From: CAXBBB01 sp963841855
GTDB lineage: Bacteria; Bacteroidota; Rhodothermia; Rhodothermales; BA12
Length of the DNA stretch: 64,000 nt
Assembly: GCA_963841855.1 (NCBI GenBank)
Contig: CAWJEJ010000004.1
Coordinates: forward strand, 124,001 to 188,000
Direction: 5' to 3'
Shown: positions 41,222 through 49,511 of the stretch, one piece after another
Layout: every line of letters begins with the position of its first letter
Numbering within the stretch: the first letter of the stretch is position 1
Program-made: the position numbers and the translations under genes
The notes under the pieces: generated by a model
What the model was told of the DNA's origin: nothing
Databases searched by the model: none
The model's input: only the letters and a program-made list of their open reading frames with translations

Positions 41222-42854
41222 CCCTACCGGCTCCATCCCAAGCCCTTTGCGTTATCTCCTGATTGCCCTGCTGTGGGCCGCCCTCGCGCTGCCCTCGTGG
41301 GCGCAGCAGCACCGCCTGATCCCGGCCGACGACCGCGACGTGAACGACTGGATCGCGCAGTTGCAGTCGCGCGGTCACCTGCTGGCCCTGTCGCCCATCA
41401 CGCGGCCGTACACCGAAGGCGCCGTCCGATCAGCGCTTGCCGAGTTGCCGACGAGCGGACTGTCCGTTCCCGAGCAGTTTTGGGCGCGCATGCTGCGGCA
41501 GCGGCTAGGCGAAGGCGTCGTCGAGGGCAAAGACGTCATCGGCGGAACGTTCGAGGGCGGCGCCAGGCTGACCACGACGCAGCGCGCCGACCTGATGCGC
41601 CCACTCAGCCACCGCGACGTGCGCAGCGGCGACGAACTGATCTACGCGCGCACCGCCGACGCCGTCCTGCCCGTCGGCGACTTGCTCTTCCAGACGCGCG
41701 GCGCGCTCGACTTCTTCATCGAACGCGGGCCCGTCTTCGCCCAACTAGGCGCCGAGCACGACCTGGCCTACGAGGACGATCCCGACGGACTCGACGTGCA
41801 GCGCCGCTCGTTTATTCGGAGCGAAGACAGCTACCTGACGTTCAACTCCGACTGGGCGACCGTCCTGCTGGGCCGCACGACGCGCCACTGGGGCGACTAT
41901 TATGGCGCCGGACTGCTGGTCAGCGACAACCCGCGCAGCTACGACCAACTCGGCTTCACGCTGGGCGGCCGCTACCTCACGATCACGAGCTTGGTCGGCG
42001 AACTCGACGCGCTGGGCGGCGACGGCGTCTTCGATGGGCGGACGGGCGACGGCGAGACGTTCAACATGCCGGATGCCGAGAAAGTGCGGCGCTTCGTGTC
42101 AGCGCACCGGCTCGAATACCGCCCGTCGGCGCGGCTGGCGATCAGCGTCGAGGAGTCCATCATTTTTTCGGATCCGGGTGCGGGCTTCTCGCTCCGCTAT
42201 CTCAACCCGCTGCACCCGTACCTGCTCGAATCCGACAACACGCCAAAAAACGACGAGAACAACCTGCTGCTCGCCGGAACGCTCAGGTGGCAACCCGGCC
42301 TGTGGACGCTCCAGGGCCAGGCGATGCTCGACGACTTCGACCTCTATAGCGGAATCGAACCCGTCGCCGCCTCGCTCGACCTCCGCGTGGCACGCGCTGC
42401 GCTCACATCGATTCTGGACGTGCGAACGGGGTTGACCGTCGTCACGCGGCGCGCCTACTCGACCTCGCAGCCGCCCGGCAAGTACCTGTTCGCCCAGCGC
42501 GGACTGGCGACCAACTTCTCCGACTACGTCCACGCCGAGGCTCACGCCGACGTGCACCTGATGGGCGGAGCGCTCCGCCTGACACCCGGACTTCTACTGC
42601 TCTGGCAGGGCGACGGCGACCCGCGCGAGCCGTGGCCGGTCAACCCCGACCAGGGAGGTCCCGACGTGCTGCTCGAAACCAGCATCCGGACCATCCGCGG
42701 CGCAGTCGCGGCGCGCTACCAGCCGGTCGCGTGGGCGTTCGCCGAAGCCGACCTGGGGCTCAACCGCTCGCTCGGCGACACCCGGTTCGAGGGCGTGGTG
42801 TCGTTCGGCGTCCGGCTCGAAGAGCGCTACTGGGCCAATCTGGGGCTGCGCTGA
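41208..42854 (+). CDS. Outer-membrane capsule assembly protein, Wzi family
   Basis: A 548-aa protein with a signal peptide (YLLIALLWAALALPSWAQ) and a predicted beta-barrel of alternating polar and hydrophobic strands. Wzi-like segments are ATVLLGRTTRHWGDYYGAGL, FSLRYLNPLHPYLLE and NNLLLAGTLRWQPG. Wzi anchors capsule or exopolysaccharide at the outer membrane. Translation may start at GTG 41208, overlapping the nuclease gene by 14 bp, or at TTG 41247, which would give a tidier signal peptide (MRYLLIALLWAALALP). A glycosyl-phosphate transferase gene follows, consistent with surface polysaccharide export. Confidence 0.83.
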   Translation: MRLASPTGSIPSPLRYLLIALLWAALALPSWAQQHRLIPADDRDVNDWIAQLQSRGHLLALSPITRPYTEGAVRSALAELPTSGLSVPEQFWARMLRQRLGEGVVEGKDVIGGTFEGGARLTTTQRADLMRPLSHRDVRSGDELIYARTADAVLPVGDLLFQTRGALDFFIERGPVFAQLGAEHDLAYEDDPDGLDVQRRSFIRSEDSYLTFNSDWATVLLGRTTRHWGDYYGAGLLVSDNPRSYDQLGFTLGGRYLTITSLVGELDALGGDGVFDGRTGDGETFNMPDAEKVRRFVSAHRLEYRPSARLAISVEESIIFSDPGAGFSLRYLNPLHPYLLESDNTPKNDENNLLLAGTLRWQPGLWTLQGQAMLDDFDLYSGIEPVAASLDLRVARAALTSILDVRTGLTVVTRRAYSTSQPPGKYLFAQRGLATNFSDYVHAEAHADVHLMGGALRLTPGLLLLWQGDGDPREPWPVNPDQGGPDVLLETSIRTIRGAVAARYQPVAWAFAEADLGLNRSLGDTRFEGVVSFGVRLEERYWANLGLR

Positions 42855-42878
42855 CGCAACGCGCGCGGCGGCCGTTCG

Positions 42879-42886
42879 TACGTTTG
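42879..42886 (+). promoter_or_regulatory. Candidate -7 element (TACGTTTG) of the sugar-phosphate transferase gene
   Basis: An exact match to TAnnTTTG between the Wzi-like stop and the GTG at 42909, 22 nt before the start. It suggests the transferase has its own promoter. Confidence 0.35.
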
Positions 42887-42908
42887 CTGCCCGATCTCCT
42901 CTTCAACC

Positions 42909-44342
42909 GTGCGCGCCCGCTCCTACCGCCTGCTCCTCGTCCTGACCGATGCCGCCATGCTGGCGCTGGCGTACGCGTTCCAATACGCGGCGCGGTTCGA
43001 GTGGCAGTGGTTCGGCCTGCCCGACGTGTATCCGGCCAACGCGTGGGCGCCGCTCGTCGTCCTCATTCCGTTCTGGCTGGCGACGCTCTTCTTCTTCGGC
43101 CTCTACCGCTCGCGCTTTGCCGGGTCGCGCTTCGACGAGATCGCCACGCTGGTCAAGGCCGTCGCCGCGGGCATGCTCGTGCTCGTGTTCGCGATCTACG
43201 TCGAAGCGCTCGAACCCGGGTCGAGCCGCGGCGCCCTGCTGCTGATCGGCGCGTCGACGCTGACGGCGCTGGCGATGGGTCGGCTCGTCGTGCGCGCCGT
43301 CGAGAAGCGGCGGCTGGTGGGCGGACGCGGTCGGCACCGGGCGCTGATCGTGGGCTGGGGCGATCAGGTCGACGAGGTGCGCGCCGAGGTGGCCCGCTAT
43401 CCCGAAGCCGGCCTCGAAATCGTCGGCACGCTGCGGTTGCAGGCCGCCGACGCGGTCCTCGTTCCTTCGGGCGCGCAGCACTCCACTTCCCAAATCGTCG
43501 GTGGCGACGGGCAGAGTCTCCCGGCGCGTATCGAGCGGCTTCCCGAGTTGATCGACGAGTTGCAGGTGCAGGACGTGGTGATCGCGCTGGGTTCGGACGA
43601 CCATGCCGCGCTGGCGCACGTGCTCCGGCTGTGCGAAGGCAAGCCCGTCACGCTCAAACTCGTCCCCGACTTCTACTCGGTCATCGGCGGCATGGCGCGG
43701 ACCGAGCACATCTACGGCCTGCCGCTGATCGAAGTGCTGCCGGTCCCGATGGCGCCGTGGGAGCAGAGCACCAAGCGCCTGATGGACGTGGTGGCATCGG
43801 CCGTGATTCTGCTCTTCGGCCTACCCGTCTGGATCGCTACCGCCCTGGTCGTGCGCCTGACCTCGACTGGCCCCGCCATCTACCGGCAGCTCAGGGTCGG
43901 GCAGGACGGAGCCGAGTTCACGATGCTCAAGTTTCGCACGATGCGGATGGATGCCGAGCAGGCGACCGGGCCGGTCTGGGCGACAGCCGACGACGACCGC
44001 TACACGCCCGTCGGCAGATGGCTGCGCAAGACACGCCTCGACGAGGTGCCGCAGTTTTGGAACGTGCTGAGAGGCGACATGAGTCTGGTCGGTCCGCGTC
44101 CCGAGCGCCCGTTCTTCGTCGCTCAACTGGTCGATCAGATCCCGCTCTACTCGCGCCGCCACCGCGTCAAACCCGGCATCACGGGCTGGGCGCAGATCAA
44201 GCGCGGCTACGACGCCTCGGTCGACGACGTGAGGAGCAAGATCAAGTACGACCTGTTTTACATCGAGAACCTGAGCATCGGCATGGACCTCAAGATCCTC
44301 GCCTACACCATCCGAACGGCGCTTTCGGGCGCAGGGCAGTAG
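42909..44342 (+). CDS. Polyprenyl-phosphate sugar-phosphate transferase (WbaP/WcaJ-like)
   Basis: A 477-aa inner-membrane enzyme that starts polysaccharide synthesis by moving a sugar-1-phosphate to undecaprenyl phosphate. Four N-terminal membrane helices (about 8-125) are followed by a Rossmann-like CoA-binding-type domain (HRALIVGWGDQVDEVRAE) and a fifth, membrane-dipping helix at about 300. The C-terminal catalytic domain has TMLKFRTMRMDAE, GRWLRKTRLDEVPQFWNVL, GDMSLVGPRPERP, RHRVKPGITGWAQI and YDLFYIENLS, all family signatures. Start is a GTG. It probably works with the Wzi-like protein before it and perhaps the distant flippase. Confidence 0.95.
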   Translation: MRARSYRLLLVLTDAAMLALAYAFQYAARFEWQWFGLPDVYPANAWAPLVVLIPFWLATLFFFGLYRSRFAGSRFDEIATLVKAVAAGMLVLVFAIYVEALEPGSSRGALLLIGASTLTALAMGRLVVRAVEKRRLVGGRGRHRALIVGWGDQVDEVRAEVARYPEAGLEIVGTLRLQAADAVLVPSGAQHSTSQIVGGDGQSLPARIERLPELIDELQVQDVVIALGSDDHAALAHVLRLCEGKPVTLKLVPDFYSVIGGMARTEHIYGLPLIEVLPVPMAPWEQSTKRLMDVVASAVILLFGLPVWIATALVVRLTSTGPAIYRQLRVGQDGAEFTMLKFRTMRMDAEQATGPVWATADDDRYTPVGRWLRKTRLDEVPQFWNVLRGDMSLVGPRPERPFFVAQLVDQIPLYSRRHRVKPGITGWAQIKRGYDASVDDVRSKIKYDLFYIENLSIGMDLKILAYTIRTALSGAGQ

Positions 44343-44395
44343 CCATCTGAGCGAGCGCGTACTGTCGTCGCACGTTCCTCTCTCCATTCACAGCC

Positions 44396-44421
44396 GTCAT
44401 CCCAGCGAAGGCAGGGATCCA
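44396..44421. repeat. REP-like unit, GTCATCCCAGCGAAGGC type
   Basis: A 26-bp unit starting GTCATCCCAGCGAAGGCAGG, resembling the common intergenic repeat family GTCATTCCCGCGAAGGCGGG. It is a single copy in the 206-bp gap before the DUF3833-like gene. Confidence 0.5.
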
Positions 44422-44548
44422 CAACAGCTTCCCGCACTCGACCCTGGCTCACGTCAGTTTTTCTCGGCCCGGTAGGGCGCGCGATCATCCTGCCACGGAG
44501 AACGCGCCTGCTGGCGGTCCGACACTCCGCATCGCCTGCACCACCGTC

Positions 44549-45094
44549 ATGTCCATCGCTCCCTTCTCGACAATCGCTTTCGCTGCCCTGTTGGCCCTCG
44601 CTGCCCCACGTGCTCAGGCTCAGCAGCAACCGACCGAGTTGCAGCAGCCCGAGTTCACGTTCGAGAACGGGTTCGGCGGCTACTCCGAGGGCGACGGTTC
44701 GCTCAAGGTCTTTTTGGGTAAACGCCGCGCGCTCCACGTCGAGAGCCACGGCTACGCGCTGACGGACAGCACCTTCCGGCTCGACCAGACGATCACGTTC
44801 GAGGGCAAAGAGCCCACGATGCGCTATTGGATTCTAGAGACGGATGGAGCCGATCGCTACACCGGCACGCTCAGCGACGCATCCGGCTCGGTCGTTGCCC
44901 GCACCCAAGGCGACCGGCTGACGCTGCGCTACCGCATTACCGGTCCGCTGTTTATGCACCAGACGCTCGTGCTGATGCCCGACGGTCAGACGATCGACAA
45001 CGTGGGGCGCATCAAACTGCTCGGCATCACCATCGGCGACCTGCGCGAGACGATCACGCGCAAGGACGGGCCGTCGCCGATCGACTCGTTATGA
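44549..45094 (+). CDS. Exported DUF3833-like protein
   Basis: A 181-aa product with a signal peptide ending near APRAQAQ. The mature part resembles DUF3833, a lipocalin-like beta-barrel family, in FENGFGGYSEGDGSLKVF, TFRLDQTITFEGKEPTMRYW, YTGTLSDASGSVVART and GRIKLLGITIGDLRETI. Family members often sit with lipid-modifying enzymes and are thought to bind lipids or fatty acids; no such enzyme is near here. A short tandem duplication begins at its stop codon (45094-45125). Confidence 0.75.
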   Translation: MSIAPFSTIAFAALLALAAPRAQAQQQPTELQQPEFTFENGFGGYSEGDGSLKVFLGKRRALHVESHGYALTDSTFRLDQTITFEGKEPTMRYWILETDGADRYTGTLSDASGSVVARTQGDRLTLRYRITGPLFMHQTLVLMPDGQTIDNVGRIKLLGITIGDLRETITRKDGPSPIDSL

Positions 45095-45125
45095 CTGGAT
45101 GAGATGCTTACTGGATGATATGCGC
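45094..45125. repeat. Tandem 16-bp direct repeat at the end of the DUF3833-like gene
   Basis: ACTGGATGAGATGCTT is followed directly by ACTGGATGATATGCGC (13 of 16 match). It begins on the last base of the stop codon and looks like a slippage duplication. Confidence 0.6.
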
Positions 45126-45216
45126 CTAGCCGTGCCGGTAGCGCCGGAGGCTGGCTGCTGTGCGCCGTGCGCCTACCGTTCGCGCCCTGCCGAGCGGCCT
45201 CTGCCGAACCGGTCAT

Positions 45217-45714
45217 TTAGAAAAGTCCGTCCACTCCAGGGAGCAGGCTGGCGACCGACGCCACGCTCCACACAATCAGCGCGCAGACTGCGACGAGCAG
45301 CAGGATCAGCCCCGCTGCGACGGCCAGCAGGACACCTTCGCTGTTGTGCGAAACCCGGTCGGGCGACGCGGCCCACCTCTCGAGCAGGCGGACGGCGCGG
45401 CGGTTAGATTTGAGGAAGAAATCGATCAGATCGCCGACCAGCGGAATGGCTCCCAGAACTAAATCGGCGATGGCCCACAGTGCGATGCGGATCAATACGA
45501 GCGGCGGCGCGCCCATCTTGTAGCCTGCGTAGAGCGCGTAGCTGTTCGTCGCCCCGCCCACCGCGTCGCCGACGCCGGGCACGAGTCCCAGAATACCGTC
45601 GAGGCCGACGCCGAACTTCGTGCCTGGCAGGGTAACGGCATCGTCCATCACCTTGCTGACTTTGCGCAGCCGTTCCAAATGGTGAGCGTTGGCGGGAGCG
45701 GAGCGTTCGGGCAT
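45217..45714 (-). CDS. DUF4112 membrane protein
   Basis: A 165-aa protein of the DUF4112 family. The signature is VMDDAVTLPGTKFGVGLDGILGLVPGVGDAVGG, seen here as two parts (TLPGTKFGVGLDGILG; LVPGVGDAVGGATNSY), followed by LIRIALWAIADLVLGAIP with LVGDLIDFFLKSN and a final membrane helix (GVLLAVAAGLILLLVAVCAL). Two to three membrane segments are predicted. Function unknown. The frame is open to an ATG at 45792, but the start at 45714 leaves more room for the promoter region shared with the divergent SpmA-like gene. Confidence 0.85.
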   Translation of the reverse strand: MPERSAPANAHHLERLRKVSKVMDDAVTLPGTKFGVGLDGILGLVPGVGDAVGGATNSYALYAGYKMGAPPLVLIRIALWAIADLVLGAIPLVGDLIDFFLKSNRRAVRLLERWAASPDRVSHNSEGVLLAVAAGLILLLVAVCALIVWSVASVASLLPGVDGLF

Positions 45715-45859
45715 CGAGATAGCGGCGAGAAGACGAGACAGAGTAGCGAAACCCGAACCGCTCAGCGTCCAAGAGTCGGTTACGCGGTCCATCTACATAT
45801 TCGTTGCGCGCCGAAGCCCAAGCGCCGCGTAGCTTGCACGCCGGACATCACCCCGCGCC

Positions 45860-46879
45860 ATGCTCAACTACATCTGGGCCGGGCTCATCATTCTGAGCCT
45901 CGTCTTCGCCATCATCAGCGACACGCTCGACTTCACGCGTGACACGTACCGCAACGGTCAGCCGTTACCCGTCGAGGTCGTCTTTCCCAACGGATACGAT
46001 CAGGAAGCGCGGCGCCAAGCCGTCCAGGTGCGCATCGACACGACGGCATTTCGGGCCCACTACGGCGCCAGCCCTGCCGGAATTCTTGCCGCCTACGACG
46101 GGCTCGTCGTTCAGACCAGTGACGGGCGCGAATTGCGCTTTGCCGAGGGCGCCAACCTGCCCGCCCCGCTCTCAACGGTCCGGCAGACCACGTCGAGTAG
46201 AGACGACGACCTGCGTGGTCCCGTCGACTTCACCGCAGTCGCCGGCGCGATGCAGGCGACGGCCAGCGTCCGGTTCGCGCGCGTGCGGTTCGTCAAGATG
46301 CAGGCCATCGCCCAAGCCGCTCTCGACTTCGCCGAGACCGCTGTCAGCATCGCGCTGGGCCTGATCGGGGTGATGGCGCTGTGGCTCGGACTGCTGCGCA
46401 TCGCCGACAAGAGTGGGCTGATCTTTCTGCTCGTGCGCTTCGTGCAGCCGGTCGTGCGCAGGCTCTTTCCCGGCATTCCCAAAGATCACCCGGCGATGGG
46501 CGTGATCGTGCTCAACCTGTGCGCCAACGCGCTCGGTTTGGGCAACGCCGCCACGCCGCTGGGCATTAAGGCGATGGAGGAATTGCAGACGCTCAACACG
46601 CAAAAGGACACCGCGACGAACGACATGGTGATGCTGCTCGCGATGAACACGGCCAGTGTCCAGGTCGTGCCGCCAGTTTTGCTCGTGGCGATCATGGGCT
46701 TGCAGATCAACCAGCTGTTCTTCGCCATCCTGATCGTGACCAGTCTCTCGCTCGTCATCGCGATCACGGCCACCAAGCTCTATGGGCGGCTGAAAGGTTA
46801 CCGCGCTTCCGAACCCCCTCCGATGCCGCCTGACGCCCCCGCCGCCGTCCCAACGGATGCGCCTCCGTCTATCGCCTAG
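45860..46879 (+). CDS. Nucleoside-recognition (Gate) domain membrane protein, SpmA-like
   Basis: A 339-aa inner-membrane protein. It starts MLNYIWAGLIILSLVFAII, as SpmA does, then has a soluble insert of about 120 residues (VEVVFPNGYDQEARRQ, VQVRIDTTAF) that SpmA lacks, and then the Gate domain with VMALWLGLLRIADKSGL, LNLCANALGLGNAATPLGIK and MLLAMNTASVQVVPP. The Pro-rich C-terminus is cytosolic. SpmA/SpmB are named for spore maturation in Bacillus, but non-sporing Bacteroidota also carry them, and their transport substrate is not known. The SpmB-like gene follows after 40 bp. Confidence 0.9.
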   Translation: MLNYIWAGLIILSLVFAIISDTLDFTRDTYRNGQPLPVEVVFPNGYDQEARRQAVQVRIDTTAFRAHYGASPAGILAAYDGLVVQTSDGRELRFAEGANLPAPLSTVRQTTSSRDDDLRGPVDFTAVAGAMQATASVRFARVRFVKMQAIAQAALDFAETAVSIALGLIGVMALWLGLLRIADKSGLIFLLVRFVQPVVRRLFPGIPKDHPAMGVIVLNLCANALGLGNAATPLGIKAMEELQTLNTQKDTATNDMVMLLAMNTASVQVVPPVLLVAIMGLQINQLFFAILIVTSLSLVIAITATKLYGRLKGYRASEPPPMPPDAPAAVPTDAPPSIA

Positions 46880-46919
46880 CGCATCCTTCTTCCTGCTCTG
46901 CCTGCGTCCCTCCTCTGCT

Positions 46920-47462
46920 ATGGAATCCGTCCGCAACGTCCTAGACCTAGTCTCGTACTTCGTCATCCCACTGCTCATCGTAGTATTTCCGCTCTACGGC
47001 CTGTACAAGCGCGTACCGGTCTACGAGGAGTTCGTCGAGGGTGCCAAGGAAGGCTTCACCATCGCGGTTCGCATCATCCCCTATCTCGTCGCGATCCTGT
47101 TCGCGATCGGCATGTTTCGGGCGTCGGGCGCGATGGACTTCATGATCGACGGCCTGCGCCCGATACTGAGCTTCGTCGGCGTGCCGCCTGAGGTGCTCCC
47201 GATGATGATCGTCCGCCCGCTGACGGGAAGCGGATCGGCCGCGATCGTAATCGACATGATCAACCAGTTCGGCGAAGACAGCATCCTCGTCAAGATAGCC
47301 GCGACGATGTTCGGATCGACCGAAACGACGTTCTACGTCGTCGCTGTCTACTTCGGGGCCGTTGGCGTGCGCAAGACGCGCCACGCTATCCCCGCAGGCC
47401 TCACCGCCGATATCGCCGCCATGTTCTTGGCCGTCTACGTCGTGCAGTTGCTGTTCGGGTAG
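46920..47462 (+). CDS. Nucleoside-recognition (Gate) domain membrane protein, SpmB-like
   Basis: A 180-aa membrane protein that pairs with the SpmA-like protein upstream. It has SYFVIPLLIVVFPLYGLYK, EGAKEGFTIAVRIIPYLVA, IVRPLTGSGSAAIVIDMI and MFGSTETTFYVVAVYFGAVG, all strongly conserved in SpmB. The two probably form one membrane complex. The ATG at 46920 gives the standard N-terminus (MESVRNVLDLVSYF); an earlier in-frame Met overlaps the previous gene. Confidence 0.92.
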   Translation: MESVRNVLDLVSYFVIPLLIVVFPLYGLYKRVPVYEEFVEGAKEGFTIAVRIIPYLVAILFAIGMFRASGAMDFMIDGLRPILSFVGVPPEVLPMMIVRPLTGSGSAAIVIDMINQFGEDSILVKIAATMFGSTETTFYVVAVYFGAVGVRKTRHAIPAGLTADIAAMFLAVYVVQLLFG

Positions 47463-47484
47463 GGCACGGCGCTGTCTCGCAGCG

Positions 47485-47492
47485 TACCTTTG
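47485..47492 (+). promoter_or_regulatory. Candidate -7 element (TACCTTTG) of the broken lipoprotein gene
   Basis: An exact match to TAnnTTTG, 18 nt before the ATG at 47511. It supports 47511 as the true start of the lipoprotein reading frame. Confidence 0.4.
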
Positions 47493-47510
47493 TAGCGGCA
47501 CACGCTCGTT

Positions 47511-47958
47511 ATGTATCGACTCCCTCTTCTCGCTCTTCTCTGCCTGCTGGGATGCGACTTCGGCTTCGAGACCACTGATCCTCACAGAGCTGCTCTTCTC
47601 AGACGCTAACGCGACCGAACCGGACACCACGCTGCTAGGCCGCATCGACACGAGGAGCGCGCGCGGAACGTACGCCTACGGTCGCCACGTGCCGATCTCT
47701 ATCGGACGCTACTGGCATCTGTCGAGCGACCGGTCGAATGCCATCCTTCGCTTCCAGCCTGCTCCTCGAGACACGTTACGCGCGGAAATGCACCTGTCGC
47801 GCTGGGAAAGCCCGGGGCGAGAGGTGAACGGTGTGGTGCGAATCACGCTGGCGCCCGGCGTGGGGCCGGTGTACTACGAGCGCGAACAGACGGAGAGCGG
47901 CGAGCTGTCGGACACGCGCACGCGGACTATCGTGCTGCGCCTAATTGATCAGAAGTGA
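47511..47958 (+). pseudogene. Small lipoprotein gene with an apparent +1 frameshift
   Basis: The first frame from 47511 encodes a lipoprotein signal (MYRLPLLALLCLLGCDFGFE, lipobox LLGC) but stops after 32 codons at 47609. The +1 frame continues without a stop from well before this point to 47958, encoding ILTELLFSDANATEPDTT, TYAYGRHVPISIGRYWHL, AEMHLSRWESPG and a final TIVLRLIDQK, with no start codon of its own nearby. The simplest reading is one gene of about 148 residues with a single-base insertion between about 47570 and 47605. This could be a real mutation or an assembly error. No family was recognised. Confidence 0.65.
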
Positions 47959-48001
47959 CGTCGCCAGTTGACGCTCAACCGCAGCGAGCCGCCAAACCGC
48001 G

Positions 48002-48304
48002 TCAGCCTTCGACGACGATGACGCTGTTCTGGCTGAAAAACGGCGACCAGACGTGGTCGTCGGCGTGGGGCTCGTTCTCCCACCGCTCGCCGTCGACGAA
48101 GTAGCGGAACTCGTAGCGGCCCGGCGCTAGCTGAACGGCTTTCTTCCAGGCGCCGTCCTTCTTGCTCAGTTTGAGCGCGTGGGCGCTGTCATCCCACTCG
48201 TTGAAATCGCCGACGACGCTGACGCTGTCGTGGACGTGCTCGGCGGGGACAGAGAACGTAACGCTGACTTTGTTGCCGCGCGAGAGGGGTTTGCGTTCGA
48301 TCAT
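48002..48304 (-). CDS. Glycogen-binding (CBM48/isoamylase N-terminal-like) domain protein
   Basis: A 100-aa protein that is almost only a CBM48 domain: KVSVTFSVPAEHVHDSVSVVGDFNEWD, given here as SVSVVGDFNEWDDSAH, then LSKKDGAWKKAVQLAPGRYEFRYFVDG (seen in GRYEFRYFVDGERWENE) and DDHVWSPFFSQNSVIVV. Such stand-alone domains occur in Bacteroidota and bind glycogen or act as regulatory subunits. No glycogen enzymes are adjacent. The ATG at 48304 gives the compact domain; an upstream in-frame Met adds 18 poorly conserved residues. Confidence 0.85.
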   Translation of the reverse strand: MIERKPLSRGNKVSVTFSVPAEHVHDSVSVVGDFNEWDDSAHALKLSKKDGAWKKAVQLAPGRYEFRYFVDGERWENEPHADDHVWSPFFSQNSVIVVEG

Positions 48305-48385
48305 AGCGATCTGTGGTGCAGGTGAGAGGATGCGCAGAACATAGCCTTCGCGCCGCACGCACAGAAGTGAAGAAACCCGAAGCGC

Positions 48386-49465
48386 TTACGATGACAAGGG
48401 GTCCTCACGAAATCGTAGCGCCGACGCGAGTAGGGCGAGTTGGACGCGCATCGCCGCGCCGAGGCCGAGTGGGCGCAGATTCCACGCGTCGAGGCGGCTG
48501 GGATCGGCACGAGCGAGATCGCTGCGCAGGCCGGGCAGTTCGCTCTTGAAACGAACGTAGGCGGCAGCCGAAGCGGGCGACGCCCCTGTGTCGGGCGAGA
48601 CGAGAAACAGCGGCAACTCGGTGACGAGGCACAATGGGTCGCCCCCGAGCGACTGGACGAACTCCATCGACGAGAGCCGGAAGCGCTGCGCCGTCTCCCA
48701 ATCCCCGAGGTGCGCGAAGTAGCGCTGCATCGCCAGCCCTTCGGGCGTCGTCGTGAAGCCGGGCGCGATGTAAAAGAAGCCTTTCTCACCGCGCCGGTTG
48801 TGGTCGTGCAGTCCAAGCCCAGCGTCACGCGCCGACTCGGAGAACGCCTGTTGCAGCGCCCGAGAGCGGCCCGCCCACGATCGGTCGATGAGCAGCAGCG
48901 CGCCTTCGCTCTGCGCCATGCCGTGCAGACTCGCGTAGAGATCGAACGGTCCGTGCGTGCGCATCCAGGCCGAAAGCGCGGCGGTTTCCTGCCGTCCGTC
49001 GGGATAAGAGAATTCCAGGTCGCGCCCCGGCGCCTCGCGCTCGACGTTCGAGACAAACGCCGCCGCGTCAGGCCACGCGTCGATCCAGGCTCGGTTAGCA
49101 GCCTCGCCGTCGGGGTTGGCGTGCGGAACGAGGTAGAGCGTCCAGTTGGCGAGCAGGTCGGCGTGCGTGTCCGGGTCCGACAGCAGCGCAGCCCCGAGCG
49201 TGCGCAGCGTCTGAGGGCCGACCGGCTCGTCGGCGTGGTGGCCGGCCAGCAGCAGCGCTCTGCGCGACCCGCTGCCGACGCGCAACCCGGCGATGACTCT
49301 CCCCTGCTCACTCGTGCCGACGACCTCGAAATGGGCGTCGGCGGTCGTCGTTTGCGCCAGTACGTCGAGGCGAGCAATAGCCTCCTCGTTCGTCGTGAAC
49401 GCGGGGTCGACAGGCGTCAGCGCGGCGAGATCGTAGGGAATCACATTACTCTGAGGCCGAAACAT
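48386..49465 (-). CDS. Zinc carboxypeptidase, M14 family
   Basis: A 359-aa metallopeptidase. The zinc-binding HxxE is in LLLAGHHADEPVG (His77, Glu80), the substrate-binding region is LYLVPHANPDGEAANR, and the third zinc ligand is likely the His of YASLHGMAQSEG. There is no signal peptide, so it is cytosolic. M14 members of this type remove C-terminal residues from peptides or release polyglutamate. The start codon sits inside an inverted repeat (49460-49492). The EcsC gene ends 46 bp upstream on the same strand. Confidence 0.82.
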   Translation of the reverse strand: MFRPQSNVIPYDLAALTPVDPAFTTNEEAIARLDVLAQTTTADAHFEVVGTSEQGRVIAGLRVGSGSRRALLLAGHHADEPVGPQTLRTLGAALLSDPDTHADLLANWTLYLVPHANPDGEAANRAWIDAWPDAAAFVSNVEREAPGRDLEFSYPDGRQETAALSAWMRTHGPFDLYASLHGMAQSEGALLLIDRSWAGRSRALQQAFSESARDAGLGLHDHNRRGEKGFFYIAPGFTTTPEGLAMQRYFAHLGDWETAQRFRLSSMEFVQSLGGDPLCLVTELPLFLVSPDTGASPASAAAYVRFKSELPGLRSDLARADPSRLDAWNLRPLGLGAAMRVQLALLASALRFREDPLSS

Positions 49466-49492
49466 GACGTGTCTTCAAAACATGTCATGTTT
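49460..49492. promoter_or_regulatory. Operator-like double palindrome over the M14 peptidase start
   Basis: Arms AAACATGAC (49460-49468) and GTCATGTTT (49484-49492) form a 9-bp inverted repeat. Inside it are two related 11-mers, ACATGACGTGT (49462-49472) and ACATGTCATGT (49480-49490), 18 bp apart. The arrangement resembles a binding site for a dimeric repressor in the 46-bp gap before the gene. Confidence 0.4.
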
Positions 49493-49511
49493 GTCAAGGA
49501 GGTGCGGTGGA

